This document shows positions 6,918-8,660 of a DNA stretch of 8,660 nt, one piece after another. The translations under genes and the position numbers were made by a program. The notes under the pieces were generated by a model. The model did not search any database and was not told where the DNA came from. It saw nothing but the letters and a program-made list of their open reading frames with translations. Source of the DNA: Phenylobacterium sp. (lineage in GTDB: Bacteria; Pseudomonadota; Alphaproteobacteria; Caulobacterales; Caulobacteraceae); assembly GCA_019264505.1 (NCBI GenBank), contig JAHUZY010000440.1, positions 1 to 8,660 of the forward strand, read 5' to 3'. How positions within the stretch are numbered: the stretch's first letter is position 1; every line of letters starts with the position of its first letter.

Positions 6918-7639
6918 CCCGCGATCTTCTCGGCCTGGGCCGCGGTGATGGCGGCCTTGACCGCCTCCATGTCCGCACCGGAGATCAGGCGGTTGCCGAT
7001 CACGAAGGCCGGGGTGCCGTTGATCCCCAGGCTGGCGGCCAGTTCGTGGGTGTCCACCAGCTGTTGCTGAATGGCCGGCGCCTGGGCGGCCTTGCGGGCG
7101 GCGGCCGGGTCGATGCCAACGGCCCGCAGGTGGCGATCGAGCGCCGCATCGTCCAGGGACTTTTCAGCCATCAGCCGCTCGTGCAGTTCCAGCGTCTTGG
7201 GCTTGGCCAAGTCGGTAAGCATGATGGCGGCGGTTTCGTCGGACTGTTCGCCGAAGATCGGGAATTCCTTGAAGACCACCCGCACGTCGGGGTTCTGCTC
7301 GATGATGCCGGCCATCTCGGTCGCGGCGATCTTGCAATAGCCGCAGCGGTAATCGAAGAACTCGGTGACGGTGATGGTTCCGTTGGGATTGGCCACGAAG
7401 TCCCGCGGATCCTGTTCCAGCGCCGCCCGGTGCGTTTCGATCGCCGAGGTGGCCGCCTGGGCCGCTTCGGTCTCGCGCTTCTTTCCTAGCGCCTGCACAG
7501 CCTCCTCGATCACCTCGGGGTTCTCGATCAGATAGGCGCGAACCTTTTCGCCAAAGGCGTCGTCGCCGGTGCGGTCACAGGCGGCCAGCGCCAGGGTGGA
7601 GGCGCAGAGCGCCGCGAGGACAGGCAAGGATTTTCTCAT
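6914..7639 (-). CDS. DsbA/ScsC-like thiol-disulfide oxidoreductase, predicted lipoprotein
   Basis: The 241-residue protein begins with a lipoprotein signal (Arg2, Lys3, a hydrophobic core, lipobox LAAC with Cys21), so the mature form should be lipid-anchored in the envelope, facing the periplasm. Asp22 follows the cysteine, which in E. coli means retention in the inner membrane. Residues about 28-60 ([19 protein letters not shown]) resemble the ScsC N-terminal helix. The thioredoxin-fold domain spans about 85-235, with FFDYRCGYC holding the active site Cys99-Gly-Tyr-Cys102 and the cis-proline loop GINGTPAF (Thr209-Pro210). It may oxidise, isomerise or reduce disulfides; the sequence does not decide which. 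The ATG at 7639 has no clear Shine-Dalgarno. It follows the M48 peptidase gene after 59 nt. Confidence 0.9.
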   Translation of the reverse strand: MRKSLPVLAALCASTLALAACDRTGDDAFGEKVRAYLIENPEVIEEAVQALGKKRETEAAQAATSAIETHRAALEQDPRDFVANPNGTITVTEFFDYRCGYCKIAATEMAGIIEQNPDVRVVFKEFPIFGEQSDETAAIMLTDLAKPKTLELHERLMAEKSLDDAALDRHLRAVGIDPAAARKAAQAPAIQQQLVDTHELAASLGINGTPAFVIGNRLISGADMEAVKAAITAAQAEKIAG

Positions 7640-7672
7640 CGGGAAACCAGATAGGGATGTTTGGCGCCGGTT

Positions 7673-7695
7673 GCGACCCTGTTGGCCAAGGTCGC
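7673..7695 (-). repeat. Inverted repeat between the M48 peptidase and dsbA-like genes
   Basis: GCGACC at 7673-7678 and GGTCGC at 7690-7695 form a perfect 6-bp stem with an 11-nt loop that contains the palindrome TTGGCCAA (7682-7689). No T-run follows on the minus strand, so it is not a standard intrinsic terminator. It could be an mRNA stem affecting stability or partial termination between the two genes. Confidence 0.3.
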
Positions 7696-7698
7696 TGG

Positions 7699-8660
7699 CT
7701 AGCGAACGGAGCCAGAGCGGATCGCGCCTTCCTGGGCGAGCTCGCGCAGGTCGTCACGGGACGGGTTCGACGTCAGGACGATATCGGTCGCCCGCCGCCA
7801 TTCGGGGGTGTCGCGGGTCAACAGATCCCTGGCCCGCATGGCGAAGACGCGAGCCTGCTGGCGATCGCCCACATGGAAATTGTACTCCGCCGTCGCCAGT
7901 CGGGCCGCGCCGTCCTCGCCGCGGCGATCATGGCCCTCGGCCAGGAGCCGCCAGGCCACGGCGTTGTCGTTCTCCTGGGTGAGGGCCTTGCGCAGTTCGT
8001 TGATGCCCTCGTCCAGCTTGGCGTCGTCGTTCATGGCGATCAGGGTCTGGCCGAGATTGACCCGCAGCAACGGGGCCTCGGGCATCAGCTCCACTGACCG
8101 GCGTTGCGGCGCCTCGGCCTCGGCGGTGCGGCCGAACTCGAACAGGATCTGACCCTTCAGCTCCCAGAGATAGGCGTTCTCCGGTTGCTCAGTGAGCAGG
8201 GCCTCGATCAGGCGCAGGGCCTGGTCCGGCTCCTTCATCTGGTAGTAGGCGATGGCCCGGGCGTAGCGGGCCGGATAGCTCTTGTCGGTCTCGCTGTAGT
8301 CGACGATGGCCCGCTGTGGATTGAGGAAGCCCTGCAGCTTGGCCTGCATGATGCGGTGCCGCTCCATGGCCTCTTCGCTGTCGACCTTGTCCCAGTCGGG
8401 CAGGGTCTCGGCCTTGCGACGCAGGGTGTCGATCCGGTCGGACGAGAGTGGGTGGCTGCGGAAATAGGCGTAGCGCCGGGCTTCCTGGAAGACTTCCTGG
8501 TAGCGGAAATTGTCGAAGAACTCGACCAGGCCCCGGCCTGAGAGGCCGGCGCGGTCGAGGATGTTGAGGCCCGCCTGGTCGGCGCGGCTTTCCTGTTCGC
8601 GGCTGTAGCCCAGGGCCGCCAGGGTCCCGAACTGGCTGGCGCTGCCCATCAGGGCGATGG
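7699..8660 (-). CDS. M48 family metallopeptidase with TPR-like C-terminal half (BepA-like), 5' end outside window
   Basis: Only the last 320 codons are in the window; the frame stays open to the right edge, so the start and the HExxH zinc motif lie beyond it. The remaining part of the protease domain carries YSREQESRADQAG, whose Glu (residue 23 of the visible part) is the expected third zinc ligand. It also has FRSHPLSSDRID, where the His matches the regulatory His of E. coli BepA. The C-terminal half holds helical repeats of TPR type: ARAIAYYQMKEPDQALRLIE, then NAYLWELKGQILFEFGRTAE, then AVAWRLLAEGHDRRGE. BepA-type proteins degrade or help assemble misfolded outer-membrane proteins such as LptD, in the periplasm. 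The adjacent thiol oxidoreductase fits that role. The product ends RSGSVR. Confidence 0.9.
   Translation of the reverse strand, partial: IALMGSASQFGTLAALGYSREQESRADQAGLNILDRAGLSGRGLVEFFDNFRYQEVFQEARRYAYFRSHPLSSDRIDTLRRKAETLPDWDKVDSEEAMERHRIMQAKLQGFLNPQRAIVDYSETDKSYPARYARAIAYYQMKEPDQALRLIEALLTEQPENAYLWELKGQILFEFGRTAEAEAPQRRSVELMPEAPLLRVNLGQTLIAMNDDAKLDEGINELRKALTQENDNAVAWRLLAEGHDRRGEDGAARLATAEYNFHVGDRQQARVFAMRARDLLTRDTPEWRRATDIVLTSNPSRDDLRELAQEGAIRSGSVR

Noticed and set aside
1..8660. Mobile element, defence system, CRISPR array or stable RNA gene
   Set aside because: No transposase, integrase, spaced repeats, tRNA-like or rRNA sequence is visible on either strand. Nearly all DNA is covered by housekeeping or envelope genes.

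Overview
The window is high-GC, gene-dense chromosomal DNA from an alphaproteobacterium, most likely Caulobacterales (Caulobacter/Phenylobacterium-like). The main evidence is a bacterial NDUFA12-type complex I subunit followed by a DUF2155 gene, next to aat, accC, accB and aroQ. From memory this neighbourhood is typical of alphaproteobacteria. No database search was possible, so the genus is an inference. I see no insertion sequence, phage gene, CRISPR array, tRNA or rRNA.

Layout, left to right. (1) 1-1771, minus: a protein of at least 590 residues, cut by the window's left edge. It follows the order of class II (B12-dependent) ribonucleotide reductase NrdJ but appears to lack the catalytic cysteine segments. 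(2) 1772-1940: a divergent intergenic region with a candidate promoter and short repeats. (3) 1941-2935, plus: the NDUFA12-like subunit and a DUF2155 envelope protein, 5 nt apart. (4) 2881-5825, minus: a compact cluster transcribed aroQ-accB-accC-aat. It covers a shikimate pathway step, the biotin carrier and biotin carboxylase parts of acetyl-CoA carboxylase, and Leu/Phe-tRNA-protein transferase. The aat end overlaps the end of the DUF2155 gene in antisense by 55 bp. (5) 5826-5914: a short divergent promoter region with an imperfect inverted repeat. (6) 5915-6917, plus: thiS-thiG, sulfur carrier and thiazole synthase for thiamine. (7) 6914-8660, minus: a BepA-like M48 metallopeptidase with a repeat-rich C-terminal half, cut by the right edge, then a DsbA/ScsC-like thiol-disulfide lipoprotein. 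Both point to envelope protein quality control. The dsbA-like and thiG stop codons share one CTAG.

Most of the window is ordinary core metabolism. The least ordinary item is the NrdJ-like protein, which looks like a retained, catalytically inactive relative of a reductase. The conserved ends of DUF2155 and Aat encoded on opposite strands of the same DNA are also worth a look. I found no convincing new multi-gene system. Family assignments rest on motif recognition from memory, and alignment statements were made by eye.
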